A program made the translations under genes and the position numbers. Positions 17,088 through 24,130 of a stretch of 25,249 nt of DNA are shown here, piece by piece. Numbering within the stretch: position 1 is the stretch's first letter; every line of letters begins with the position of its first letter. The stretch is from a virus: IMG/VR virus record IMGVR_UViG_3300023116_000318, positions 1-25,249 of that record. The stretch is one strand, 5' to 3'. The notes under the pieces are model-generated. The model ran no database searches and was not told the DNA's origin. It worked only from the letters and a program-made list of their open reading frames with translations.

Positions 17088-17167
17088 TTATACAGTCCTT
17101 ATGAGGTTACAGATTTATCGTCGGGTGTCCGCTCTCTCACGTCAGCAAGGGTATCCTTTCGGGCCTT
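17088..17167 (-). promoter_or_regulatory. Leader of the major capsid gene
   Basis: An 80-base untranslated gap, large for this compact region, separates the gp13-like stop from the capsid ATG. It ends in AAGGACTGTATAA before the ATG. A short repeat of GGCCCG (one copy inside the preceding gene, one just past its stop) and a weak AAGG/CCTT hairpin are present. The promoter-like 11-mer of 17233-17223 lies upstream, inside the gp13-like gene. I see no convincing -10/-35 pair here. Confidence 0.35.
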
Positions 17168-17764
17168 TCAGTGCATTACGGGCCGTGATGCGCCATCGTA
17201 AACACTTTTTCTATTGGGATTGCAACGCACAAACTCAACATACTTCTGAGAATTGCTTTCTATTACACCAACCACTTCAAAACCAAGCCATGTTGCCCAC
17301 TGCACCATAAACTCATAATCAGACAGGATTGTCATAGACATCATGTCTTGGGTCTTATCAAAGAAGTTGACTAGCATTTTTGAGCCACGCGCTATTGGCA
17401 CAAAGTGATCTGCAAAGTCTTTAGAAAACATAGAGAACATTTGCGGAAAGTCTTGATCCTCATTGTACCAAAGACCACCCACCATTAAGAAAGACTCGCC
17501 CTCCTTACGTGCCAGATAGCACTCAGAGGATTCATACATTTCAATCAGAGCTTCTTCTATATCCAAATGCCCTAGAAGTTTTAGCTCTCGCTTGTTTTCT
17601 TGGCTAAGATTTAAAAGAACCTCTTCTATATGATGAGGCAGAAAAGGGGTAAGGTAATACTTGCCCCTTTGCAGAATCTTAACCTCATTTGTATATTTGC
17701 TGGAAGCCATCTGTAACTTGCTTAATGAAGTGTGGATCGCGGTCTTTCCAGTATCTTGGGTCAT
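17168..17764 (-). CDS. gp13-like / acetyltransferase-fold protein, up to 198 residues
   Basis: The core (TPFLPHHIEEVLLNLS, then ESSECYLARKEGESFLMVGG, PQMFSMFSKDFADHFVPIAR and the Trp-rich LSDYEFMVQWATWLGFEVVG) resembles the GNAT-fold gp13-type proteins of T7-like phages, including the terminal pattern of a Leu-Gly-Phe step before the last strand. In T7, gene 13 aids virion assembly and lies after gene 12; here it lies between scaffold and capsid. The ATG at 17764 has a good AGGGAG site but overlaps the scaffold gene by 80 bases; an ATG at 17710 would shorten the overlap to 26 bases but lacks a ribosome site. Enzymatic activity is not shown. Confidence 0.75.
   Translation of the reverse strand: MTQDTGKTAIHTSLSKLQMASSKYTNEVKILQRGKYYLTPFLPHHIEEVLLNLSQENKRELKLLGHLDIEEALIEMYESSECYLARKEGESFLMVGGLWYNEDQDFPQMFSMFSKDFADHFVPIARGSKMLVNFFDKTQDMMSMTILSDYEFMVQWATWLGFEVVGVIESNSQKYVEFVRCNPNRKSVYDGASRPVMH
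17223..17233 (-). promoter_or_regulatory. Possible fourth copy of the promoter-like element upstream of the capsid gene
   Basis: TTTGTGCGTTG matches the first 11 bases of the element in leaders 1 and 2 exactly. It lies within the gp13-like coding sequence, 136 bases before the capsid ATG. Downstream bases (CAATCCCAATAG) do not match. It may be a chance match within codons, or an extra promoter for the capsid gene. Confidence 0.35.
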
Positions 17765-18410
17765 TCATCATCTCCCTAAGTTCTTTTTCGCTGGTTCCCG
17801 CTACTGCTTGAGTATTGCCAGCAAACGAACCATCTTTCATAGCTTCCATAATAGCTTCTAATGCAATGATACCCTCATGAGATTCACACATTCTTTCTAT
17901 TGCTGGAAGTGCTGCTTCTGGAAAAAACTTATTGGCAAACAAAGATGCAGCCTCAATGCGCTGATCCGCATTATCACCAAGCATTTTTGCCTCTGCTTCA
18001 ATGTCAGGCATTGAGCCATTCATAGCTTCAGCATACATAGCAATGCCCTGCTCAAACTCTTCCTGAGAATACCCATTCTCAAAAGAATGCTCTGCCCACC
18101 AAGATAGCAGCTTGTTATCTACAGCAGAAGATTCATCTATAGATTCTGGAAGCTGATAATCACCAGCGCTTTCTGGCCTGTCGCTAAATGCTTCAGACTG
18201 TATTTCTTCCATAATTCTATTGCGGATGTCTTCTTCCTTAGTGCCAAGTTTGGATTCAAGCTCCTTGTATGCTTTGGCTAAGTCTTCTCCGCTATTGTAT
18301 TTCTCTGGCAACCATTCTGGTCTTGAGGGGGTTGCTGCTTGCTCAACGTCTTCCTGAGTTACAAAATCGCGCCCATCGGCTTCTGCTACCTGTGCTGCTT
18401 CTTCACTCAT
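17685..18410 (-). CDS. Capsid assembly scaffolding protein (T7 gp9-like), 241 residues
   Basis: Typical acidic, helical scaffold: a disordered Glu-rich N-terminus, then the signature RPEWLPEKYNSGEDLAKAYK (about residues 29-48) with ELESKLG, a helical middle, and the C-terminal YWKDRDPHFIKQVTDGFQQI that is expected to bind the coat protein. It sits two genes before the major capsid, directly after the Bbp19-like gene with an ATGA overlap. T7 gp9 has 307 residues. The scaffold directs procapsid assembly and is absent from the mature head. Confidence 0.93.
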   Translation of the reverse strand: MSEEAAQVAEADGRDFVTQEDVEQAATPSRPEWLPEKYNSGEDLAKAYKELESKLGTKEEDIRNRIMEEIQSEAFSDRPESAGDYQLPESIDESSAVDNKLLSWWAEHSFENGYSQEEFEQGIAMYAEAMNGSMPDIEAEAKMLGDNADQRIEAASLFANKFFPEAALPAIERMCESHEGIIALEAIMEAMKDGSFAGNTQAVAGTSEKELREMMNDPRYWKDRDPHFIKQVTDGFQQIYK

Positions 18411-18667
18411 TTGTTTTTACTCCTATGTGCATGAGCAATCCTTTGCTCAATCATTCCCACAAAATAACGCTGGCCCTCAAGATGGCGAAGCTCTTCCGTA
18501 GAAATATTCGGGCCGTTGACCAACTCAATGGTAACGGATCGAAAGTATTTCAAAACTTCTTGACCTGTTGCGCTAGAAAATATCTGGGCAATATTCTGAC
18601 TTATCTGGACATCTCTGTCCGAACTACGTTGAATACCGTCTATTCCAATATTAACCTTGTTGCTCAA
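18407..18667 (-). CDS. Bbp19-like small phage protein, 86 residues
   Basis: The core FSSATGQEVLKYFRSVTIEL followed by a GQRYFVGMIEQRIA end (about residues 30-80) fits the Bbp19-type domain found between portal and scaffold genes in podoviruses. The frame has no ATG; it probably starts at the TTG at 18667, 8 bases after AAGG, inside the 3' end of the portal gene (17-base overlap). The C-terminus is basic (HAHRSKNK). Function in the family is unknown; the position suggests a role in head assembly or DNA packaging. Confidence 0.75.
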   Translation of the reverse strand: MSNKVNIGIDGIQRSSDRDVQISQNIAQIFSSATGQEVLKYFRSVTIELVNGPNISTEELRHLEGQRYFVGMIEQRIAHAHRSKNK

Positions 18668-20180
18668 TGGGCATACCTTGCTGTTGTTGTGCCAGTTGCT
18701 GCGCTAACGCAGCTATCTGTCTACGCTGTTCTTCGTCACGAATCAAGCTCTCTGGCACACCAAATTTCTTAGCAAGGTAAATAGCTGTCTGTTCACCATC
18801 AATAAGTAGCTGCAACATCTCTGGCCCAAAGCCAGTGCCAACCAACTCAATAAATCTAGCAACGCTAGAAATATCCTGATTGGCTTGCGCTTGAGCAAGC
18901 GGAGATACAGAGCGAACCTTAACCTCACGACCATTTATAGTCGGAACCTCAATACGCCCTTGTTTCTTGAGAATATAAATAACACGTTGCAAGACAGGCT
19001 GAACCAACTCAGCTTGCAATCTACCGAATGCAGCACCCATTCTTCTGGAAAGATCAGCCATTCTTTCTGCAATCTCAGTTGCAGTTGCAGGGGTTCGATC
19101 AGGATTCCCCAGCATATCGTTGTAAAGTGCGCGTTTGATATTCAATCGCATGTCACTCAATACAAGTTGCGCCACATCAAAGCGACCAGCCGCTTGAATA
19201 GGCTGCAATCCAGCAGACCCCATAGCCTTTGGTATTATAGTCCCTGGCACTAAGTTAATGGTATCTGGATTAATGACACCATCATCCTCCATTTGGTATA
19301 TACCTGATATGGACATTTGGGCATTTTCAAGGATTAACTCAATTGTAAGGTTGGTTGTTTTAATAGAAGACAAGGCATTAATAAGAGGGCCACGTCCATA
19401 AACCTCACCAGCGCACTTAGACCATCTAAAGCAAACAAATGGATTAGAACCAACACCACTTAGTTTCTTATAATGCAATACAGTTTCTGTACTCATGCAA
19501 ATTGCATAGTGAAGATAGGATTCTTCATTCTTTGTTGAGTAGTCACGGCAAACCAGTTCAAGAACAGTTGTTTCTCTGTTTGCTCCCATCTGCGAAGTAA
19601 CCTTGTTATCAAAGGTTCCATTCGGAAACATTAATGGCAAATGGTCAAACTTAACTTTCTTACGCTCACGAAATACGTGATCTATTCTATCGTCGGGGCC
19701 AGTATCAAGTACGACATGGGGTAGGGGTATTGCAGAAAAGTTTACTGGGTTTAGTGAATCGCCTTCCTCGACGCACAAAATACCAGTCCCGACAGCCAAA
19801 TCCATGAAGGACTCATGGACTTCTTGGCTAAAGTTTGAGTTCTGAAGTACCTCAAATACATACTCGGTAACTTCATCCAACTCATTATCAATTGCTTCTC
19901 GTTGCTCTGGGGGTATTTCACTGCCTGATATTAAGTCTGCCCAACGCGCATAGTTTGGAACAATGCCTGATTGTAGGCGACTTGCAAACTCTTGAACGCC
20001 CACAACGGCAGTCTCGTCAAAGATTTTATCGTCCCTGCGCTGTCCGTGTTCTTCATAGTAAAAAGATTCACGCTGCGGCAAAGCGTACTCATAGCACTCT
20101 TCAAACAGAGGAACCCACTGTTCCCGAAAGGCTTTCGCCTTTTGGTACTTTTCAATATAACGCTTTGCTACCTTGTCCAT
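18651..20180 (-). CDS. Portal (head-to-tail connector, T7 gp8-like), 509 residues
   Basis: The N-terminus (KVAKRYIEKYQKAKAFREQW) followed by LFEECYEYALPQRESFY and the early KIFDETAVVGVQEFASRLQS match the T7-type head-tail connecting protein family. Later FVCFRWSKCAGEVYGRGPLI and the C-terminal MRLNIKRALYNDMLGNPDRT plus PATATEIAERM are further family landmarks; the tail is Gln-rich. About 510 residues is normal (T7: 536). It forms the dodecameric ring at the head vertex through which DNA passes, and binds the terminase. Its ATG shares a base with the stop of the gp7.3-like gene (TAATG). Confidence 0.95.
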   Translation of the reverse strand: MDKVAKRYIEKYQKAKAFREQWVPLFEECYEYALPQRESFYYEEHGQRRDDKIFDETAVVGVQEFASRLQSGIVPNYARWADLISGSEIPPEQREAIDNELDEVTEYVFEVLQNSNFSQEVHESFMDLAVGTGILCVEEGDSLNPVNFSAIPLPHVVLDTGPDDRIDHVFRERKKVKFDHLPLMFPNGTFDNKVTSQMGANRETTVLELVCRDYSTKNEESYLHYAICMSTETVLHYKKLSGVGSNPFVCFRWSKCAGEVYGRGPLINALSSIKTTNLTIELILENAQMSISGIYQMEDDGVINPDTINLVPGTIIPKAMGSAGLQPIQAAGRFDVAQLVLSDMRLNIKRALYNDMLGNPDRTPATATEIAERMADLSRRMGAAFGRLQAELVQPVLQRVIYILKKQGRIEVPTINGREVKVRSVSPLAQAQANQDISSVARFIELVGTGFGPEMLQLLIDGEQTAIYLAKKFGVPESLIRDEEQRRQIAALAQQLAQQQQGMPIEQQG

Positions 20181-20407
20181 TAGTAATTGAACCTACCAAG
20201 AAATCCAGCACCACCAGAACGAAACAAAGAACGACGACCAGCACCACCGCGCATACCGCGTCTTTCTGTTCTTGCTTCTAATGCTTGTGAAATATCTTCC
20301 CGCTTTTGCTCTGCGCGCTTTTCAACTTCTTCACGCTTTGCAACATCAGCTTCTACTTGTTGTTCGGCTGCTGCCTGTTTTTCTCTTTTACTAGGACCAA
20401 AGCACAT
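20180..20407 (-). CDS. gp7.3-like small basic virion protein, 75 residues
   Basis: It begins MCFGPSKREKQAAAEQQVEA, continues with an Ala/Glu/Lys/Arg helix (residues 8-48), and ends in a Gly/Arg/Ser-rich tail GGAGRRSLFRSGGAGFLGRF. T7 gp7.3, encoded just before portal and ejected into the host envelope, also has a charged helix and a KKSL plus Gly-rich end, so I call this its analogue; the identity level is low and the claim rests on position and layout. It is the first gene of the head unit, with AGGAGAT 6 bases upstream of the ATG. Confidence 0.75.
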   Translation of the reverse strand: MCFGPSKREKQAAAEQQVEADVAKREEVEKRAEQKREDISQALEARTERRGMRGGAGRRSLFRSGGAGFLGRFNY

Positions 20408-20463
20408 AACAATCTCCTTTTTGCCTTCCTATTCATAAAGAACAGAAAAGATCAACGCACAAA
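20408..20463 (-). promoter_or_regulatory. Promoter-like leader 2 before the head unit
   Basis: TTTGTGCGTTGAT (20463-20451) starts 2 bases after the large terminase stop and is followed by a T-rich run with TTTATGAATAGG and the ribosome site AGGAGAT. The element lies 56 bases from the ATG, against 57 in leader 1 and 59 in leader 3. Leaders 1 and 2 align over nearly their whole length with a one-base gap. Confidence 0.65.
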
Positions 20464-20465
20464 GA

Positions 20466-21986
20466 TTACATTCTTGCCCAAACACTCTGCCGTTTTTTCT
20501 TGGGCGACTTAGTAAATACATCAAAGTTTCTCTGGGCAACAACAGGTTTTAAGGGTTTCTGAGTATTCATCAAAGCCCTGCCCTCACCAGCACCCAAGAA
20601 TAAATACTGAGCCGCATCGTGAATGTGGCTGAACATATTCTTGTCTGGTTTATCAGCATACCGCTCGCCAGATACTTCCATTCTCTTATAGGAATACCCA
20701 CCCTCAAAGCCTTTAATAAGCTGAGAACAACGCCTATCAATTAAAAGTGCTGGCTTCCCTTCAACCATCTTGGTCAGCTGGGAAGAGACAGCCTCAAGTC
20801 GAAGGTCAACAGAGTTGGAAGGCGCGGGGAACGCCCTCAAGCCAGCACCGCGCAGAATGTGAAAAGGGGTGGACTCATCAGTCTGCGCTCTAAAATCACC
20901 AGCAGGATCACCATAGATTATAACCTCGGACGCTGCCGCAAAACGTATTGCAAGCTCATTCCTAAGAACTTCTGCAAAACGCACGATGCCCATGTCTACC
21001 GCCACTATTTCTGACTGCAAAAACCATCGGCCCCTGACCTTCTGACCAAGAACGGCGGCAGGAGTCAATCCAAAGTCTACGCCAACATACACTGGGGTAT
21101 TGGCTGCTATTGGTATTTCTTCCTCTGCAATGTGAACTTCTGAAGCAAACATCGGATATACAGGCTTTCCATCTTGAATATGACCCAATCGGTTCATAAC
21201 ATAAACATCTATCCATGATTTGGTCTTACCTCGAATAAGATTAGGATAATATGTCTTAAGCATATTCTTTGTATTCTCAGCCTTCTTATTAGGCTCATAA
21301 TCTTCTATCTCGCCTTCTTTGTTTTTTACTTCGAGCATTCCAGAAGGTTGGGTGTAAAAACTCCAATTGTCTGGCTTGACCAGCATCTTAGCTTGCTCAC
21401 GCGGTATATGATCTGGGATTGGAACCTCACCAGCCATGATGGGCCACCAATGATCCTCTTCGGGAGCGTTGGTATCGGCAATAACGCCAGTCCAAGAAGG
21501 GCCGCCATCACGCATAGAAGGATAACGCCCAACACGCATCGTACAGGCATCAATAATCGACTTAGGAATCTCTCGCGCTTCGTTGATCCATATACCTGTG
21601 AGTTCAAGTGAAAGCAGTTTCTTAACATCTTCGGGCCTATCAAGAGCCAAGAAAAGAACCTCAAGATCAATATCCCCCTTTTTAATGTGGTGTGTGTATG
21701 GCACCGACCAATGAAACTTCCCCCAATCATTCTCAGGAAACCAATCAAGCCAAGTCTTAATGGTCGTCGTTCGAAGCTGCGGGTTGGTATTTCTGATTAT
21801 AGCCCATCGGCTTTTGCGGATTCCATCGGGTCCCTTCTTCTGAATAAGGGCGCGGCGGAACACCTCCACACAACAAGCCACAGATTTCCCAGAGCCAACA
21901 GGACCACGAATCCCGCGAAAGAAGGTATCATCCTTCATAAAGAATTTTAGTACGTCACCGTCTGGCTTGTACTTGAAGTCAATCAT
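20466..21986 (-). CDS. terL: Terminase large subunit, 506 residues
   Basis: The ATPase half has Walker A GPVGSGKS (residues 28-35), the adenine-binding-side IIRNTNPQLRTTTIKTWL (63-80), Walker B TGIWINEA (130-137, with Glu136) and the coupling DTNAP (171-175). The nuclease half has the RNase H-like acidic residues D304 (VYVGVDFGLT), D360 (VIIYGDPAGD) and D457 (HIHDAAQ). The enzyme packages DNA into the head through the portal. Length is normal. The ATG overlaps the preceding stop (ATGA). The end contains a basic PKKKRQSVWARM tail. Confidence 0.95.
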   Translation of the reverse strand: MIDFKYKPDGDVLKFFMKDDTFFRGIRGPVGSGKSVACCVEVFRRALIQKKGPDGIRKSRWAIIRNTNPQLRTTTIKTWLDWFPENDWGKFHWSVPYTHHIKKGDIDLEVLFLALDRPEDVKKLLSLELTGIWINEAREIPKSIIDACTMRVGRYPSMRDGGPSWTGVIADTNAPEEDHWWPIMAGEVPIPDHIPREQAKMLVKPDNWSFYTQPSGMLEVKNKEGEIEDYEPNKKAENTKNMLKTYYPNLIRGKTKSWIDVYVMNRLGHIQDGKPVYPMFASEVHIAEEEIPIAANTPVYVGVDFGLTPAAVLGQKVRGRWFLQSEIVAVDMGIVRFAEVLRNELAIRFAAASEVIIYGDPAGDFRAQTDESTPFHILRGAGLRAFPAPSNSVDLRLEAVSSQLTKMVEGKPALLIDRRCSQLIKGFEGGYSYKRMEVSGERYADKPDKNMFSHIHDAAQYLFLGAGEGRALMNTQKPLKPVVAQRNFDVFTKSPKKKRQSVWARM

Positions 21987-22183
21987 CTTAACCCTGCGTC
22001 AGTACCCTGCTTGATAATACGCTCTGCAATCTCAGGGCCAATACTATCAATCATCTGATCTAGCATATAGTTGGTTACGAACATCTTGCCATGCTTCTGA
22101 TCGAAGAATTTAAAGTGTTCCTTCTTAACTATATTGCGCAAGAGATTAAGCTCTTCTTGTTTGAGCGTGTTTACAAAACTCAC
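21983..22183 (-). CDS. Small protein immediately before TerL, 66 residues
   Basis: Sequence MSFVNTLKQEELNLLRNIVK, then KKEHFKFFDQKHGKMFV and IGPEIAERIIKQGTDAGLR. Helical, basic, with a conserved-looking EIAERIIKQGTDAG end that I recall from marine podoviruses directly upstream of the large terminase. It overlaps both neighbours by ATGA. It could be a packaging helper; because a TerS-like C-terminus is present at the right end of the window, I do not call it small terminase. Unknown function. Confidence 0.75.
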   Translation of the reverse strand: MSFVNTLKQEELNLLRNIVKKEHFKFFDQKHGKMFVTNYMLDQMIDSIGPEIAERIIKQGTDAGLR

Positions 22184-22410
22184 TTCTTTGCTTTCTTCCT
22201 AGTGGGTTTCTTCTTAGATTCATCGACATTAGGCGTAGAAAGATCGTCAGCCTTGAATGTCCCCTGTTTCGTTCTGGCCTTAACTGGTTCTGGACCTTCC
22301 TCCAACTTAACAGAATAACTCATATGAGTGGCTTCAGTCCAAGTAAAGCCATGAAGAGTGTGAGTAGGGCCAGTCCATAACTCCTGAGTATTTCTAATAT
22401 ACCAAGCCAT
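22180..22410 (-). CDS. Small basic-tailed protein of unknown function, 76 residues
   Basis: It begins MAWYIRNTQELWTGPTHTLH, with a compact aromatic N-terminal domain (residues 1-40) and a Lys-rich tail (SKKKPTRKKAKK). I recall the start MxYYIRNxxxLWxGPTH in small marine-phage proteins of no known function. Its start shares a base with the upstream stop (TAATG) and its stop overlaps the next ATG (ATGA). Nothing more can be said of its function. Confidence 0.75.
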   Translation of the reverse strand: MAWYIRNTQELWTGPTHTLHGFTWTEATHMSYSVKLEEGPEPVKARTKQGTFKADDLSTPNVDESKKKPTRKKAKK

Positions 22411-22715
22411 TATTTTTCCCTTGCCTTAGCAATTAACCCACTTATCATCTTGCTTCCAGCCGTTGCCTGATCTGGCGTATCATATACAATATAATCCCTG
22501 TTTCTAAGGGCTAACTCAAAAGCAGCTCTTGGCGTAAATCTTTCCAACTTTCCATTTATCATTCTTATAGTAGGAAACAAAATCTCCTTACCATTATACT
22601 CCATAGAAGTTGTTCTAACAGTTTCACTCTGATTTGTCATAGCTGTAGAAGGATTTAAAGCGCGAGTTAGCCAAGAAGGAACCTTACCACTAACTGACTT
22701 AGGTAACTTTTCCAT
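22410..22715 (-). CDS. Small protein with a phage virion-type domain, 101 residues
   Basis: The core EILFPTIRMINGKLERFTPR, followed by AAFELALRNRDYIVYDTPDQ and ATAGSKMISGLI, resembles a short domain found in many phage and prophage proteins where FPT or IPT is followed by a conserved Phe/Tyr, a T(P/E)xxA step and a final helix. The domain occurs alone or attached to virion enzymes; its role is unknown. The start couples to the 54-residue gene by TAATG. Confidence 0.75.
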   Translation of the reverse strand: MEKLPKSVSGKVPSWLTRALNPSTAMTNQSETVRTTSMEYNGKEILFPTIRMINGKLERFTPRAAFELALRNRDYIVYDTPDQATAGSKMISGLIAKAREK

Positions 22716-22879
22716 TATCCTTTACGCCCCTTAGCTGCCATCTCTTGAAACCGCTTCTTGCCATATTTCTTTCTGCCAATCGCAGCCGCAAGCGCCTTCG
22801 GGTCTTTAACATCTTTCTTTTCTAACTCTCGCACCAGCAAAGAAAAGCGTTTACCAGTTCCTAGTTTCGGCTTCTTCAT
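22715..22879 (-). CDS. Small basic protein, 54 residues
   Basis: A short frame from ATG 22879 (overlapping the upstream stop as ATGA) to a TAA that overlaps the next ATG. Protein: MKKPKLGTGKRFSLLVRELE, then DPKALAAAIGRKKYGKKRFQ and a basic end. The ALAAxIGRKKYGKKRFQxMA pattern is one I know from several marine phage genomes and is unlikely by chance in a random frame. Strong positive charge suggests DNA or capsid-interior contact; function unknown. Confidence 0.85.
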   Translation of the reverse strand: MKKPKLGTGKRFSLLVRELEKKDVKDPKALAAAIGRKKYGKKRFQEMAAKGRKG

Positions 22880-23112
22880 GTTCTATACTTTCTTACTTTC
22901 CGAGCAATTGTTTTCGGTTGAGCCACAAACTGCTGACCCTTTGCCTTACCCGCTCGTTTAGCTCTGGTTGTAGCTGCATATTCAGAATCACTAAGAGCAG
23001 CGATAGCCTTAGCAGGTAAGTACCGCTCACCAGTCTCACTAGACTTCTTGCCAGACTTGGTTCGCCACTTCTGTTTTCCCCAATCCAGCAAAGATTTCTG
23101 AGAAGGTTTCAT
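22876..23112 (-). CDS. DUF5872-like small basic protein, 78 residues
   Basis: Contains KWRTKSGKKSSETGERYLPA and KAIAALSDSEYAATTRAKRA, a pattern known from small proteins of marine phages and large algal viruses (DUF5872-type), plus QFVAQPKTIARKVRKYRT at the end. The W-x-(T)KSGK-SSETGERYLP core is the recognisable motif. Very basic. The start is a plain ATG 8 bases after the stop of the previous gene with only a weak AAGAAG upstream. Function unknown. Confidence 0.82.
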   Translation of the reverse strand: MKPSQKSLLDWGKQKWRTKSGKKSSETGERYLPAKAIAALSDSEYAATTRAKRAGKAKGQQFVAQPKTIARKVRKYRT

Positions 23113-23120
23113 GGCGCTTC

Positions 23121-23390
23121 TTAAAGACCGCGAATTGAGTTTTGAGCACGCTCCATTAGATTTTCCAACCTTTTCTTTTTAGCCAAAAGATCGGGTTTAC
23201 TCTCTTTGCCTCTAAGCATTCTAATCCCACGGCGTAAACCAGTTATTGCGTTTTTAGTAGCCTCGACAAAGTTATAAGGATCACGACCTCCAGTTTTGTA
23301 AACTTCCTCTCCTTTGTATAAAGGTATAGAGTGAAGCTCTTTGTCTATCTTTTTTAAAAGAGTAACACTCTTCGCTTTTACATTTTCCAT
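23121..23390 (-). CDS. Small helical basic protein, 89 residues
   Basis: I start at the ATG of 23390 (GGAGGG 8 bases upstream); a TTG one codon earlier is unlikely. The protein begins MENVKAKSVTLLKKIDKELH, has a short loop YKTGGRDPYNFVEA and a second helical half rich in Lys/Arg (GLRRGIRMLRGKESKPDLLA). No known family is recognised. Its ribosome site and first three codons lie in a 36-base direct repeat also present before the next gene upstream. Confidence 0.75.
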   Translation of the reverse strand: MENVKAKSVTLLKKIDKELHSIPLYKGEEVYKTGGRDPYNFVEATKNAITGLRRGIRMLRGKESKPDLLAKKKRLENLMERAQNSIRGL

Positions 23391-23417
23391 CAAGTATACC
23401 CTCCACCAGCAGCCTTA
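23382..23417 (-). repeat. 36-base direct repeat, copy A
   Basis: Spans the ribosome site and first codons of the 89-residue gene. It matches copy B (23631-23666) at 33 of 36 positions; the only differences are three adjacent bases (agt in A, ccg in B on the plus strand). Here the part that codes for the AAGGGY tail in copy B is untranslated. Confidence 0.92.
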
Positions 23418-23639
23418 CTTATACATATCTTTTACTTTAGCCCTAGGATCAGGAACAAATCTTTTTAACAAAGATTTTAACCTCTTTGTTGATACAGGCT
23501 CTATATTCTTATGCTGCTTAAAAGATGCTAAACTACGAGAACCTTTCCAGTTCTTAAAGTATTCGTCAGTTTGCGAAGCAGTCATTCCATGCTCACTAAG
23601 GTAAAAACCGTAATCACTTTTCTTAGGTTTATTTTCCAT
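23415..23639 (-). CDS. Small basic protein lying between direct repeats, 74 residues
   Basis: Starts at ATG 23639, which overlaps the previous stop (TGATG). Protein: MENKPKKSDYGFYLSEHGMT, then ASQTDEYFKNWKGSRSLASF and a basic C-terminal half (KRLKSLLKRFVPDPRAKVKD). No family recognised. The repeat copies sit at its beginning and just past its end, spaced 249 bases apart, so this gene is likely an inserted or duplicated unit. It starts with MEN as does the next gene because the repeat includes the start. Confidence 0.75.
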   Translation of the reverse strand: MENKPKKSDYGFYLSEHGMTASQTDEYFKNWKGSRSLASFKQHKNIEPVSTKRLKSLLKRFVPDPRAKVKDMYK

Positions 23640-23666
23640 CACCGATACCCTCCACCAGCAGCCTTA
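23631..23666 (-). repeat. 36-base direct repeat, copy B
   Basis: Covers the last codons (KAAGGGYR) of the 55-residue gene, its stop and the first codons (MEN) of the 74-residue gene. Near-identical to copy A, 249 bases away. Confidence 0.92.
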
Positions 23667-23806
23667 TACCGCTTTGCTAATAGTTGCGCCTTCCTTGCCG
23701 ACCACTGACCCGCAGCAGTCCCTTGAACATTTGCAGCCTTGATCCTCTGGAACAAAGACTTTCTCATCTTGGGCTTGGTATAGTTGCCAGCTTCATTTAC
23801 CGCCAC
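23639..23806 (-). CDS. Small basic protein with NYTKPxMR motif, 55 residues
   Basis: I start at GTG 23806, 6 bases after AGGAGG; this gives VAVNEAGNYTKPKMRKSLFQ, then RIKAANVQGTAAGQWSARKA and QLLAKRYKAAGGGYR. The AGNYTKPxMRKxLFxRIKA and GQWSARKAQxLAKxYKxxGGGY patterns are well known to me from marine phages. An upstream extension in frame is less likely since it would run deep into the previous gene. Overlaps the 86-residue gene by 14 bases. Function unknown; probable virion-associated or DNA-binding protein. Confidence 0.85.
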   Translation of the reverse strand: MAVNEAGNYTKPKMRKSLFQRIKAANVQGTAAGQWSARKAQLLAKRYKAAGGGYR

Positions 23807-24053
23807 CTTTACCCTCCTCACGCATCTGCTTTTCCATCTGATTAACACGCCGATACAAAGTATGCTGCCGCCCAGTCATTACACGCTGACCCCGCTTCCT
23901 ATCTTCCTCAAGGTCTTGCAACTCATCTTCACTCATATAAAGACTGCGAATCTTACGCTTAAACTTATTCAACAGAGTATTACTCTGCTTACTCTCAATC
24001 GCATCTAACTCAGCGCTAAGTTTCTCATACTCAGCTTGCGTAAAGTCAGCCAT
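23793..24053 (-). CDS. Small coiled-coil protein, 86 residues
   Basis: Begins MADFTQAEYEKLSAELDAIE; helical and highly charged throughout, with heptad-like spacing (residues 5-25 and 38-80) and a Gly/Lys-rich end. Start shares a base with the stop of the 25-residue gene (TAATG). No family recognised. Likely oligomeric. Confidence 0.75.
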   Translation of the reverse strand: MADFTQAEYEKLSAELDAIESKQSNTLLNKFKRKIRSLYMSEDELQDLEEDRKRGQRVMTGRQHTLYRRVNQMEKQMREEGKGGGK

Positions 24054-24130
24054 TACTTCTTCTTTCCACTTGGCTTCCGCTTAGAAGGGCGTCCAACCTT
24101 AGAGCCATAAGTTCCTTTTCCCATCGGCAT
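24053..24130 (-). CDS. 25-residue basic microprotein
   Basis: Starts at ATG 24130 (TGATG overlap with the gene before; GAGAG ribosome site 5 bases away) and ends at TAATG. The protein MPMGKGTYGSKVGRPSKRKP with SGKKK at the end follows the MPMGKGTYGSKxGRP pattern known from small phage proteins. A second ATG two codons in is an alternative start. Almost all residues are small or basic; unknown function, perhaps nucleic-acid binding. Confidence 0.85.
   Translation of the reverse strand: MPMGKGTYGSKVGRPSKRKPSGKKK

Noticed and set aside
21983-22183. 66-residue protein before terL as the small terminase
   Set aside because: Position alone suggests it; the partial protein at the right edge fits TerS C-termini better, so I left the function open.
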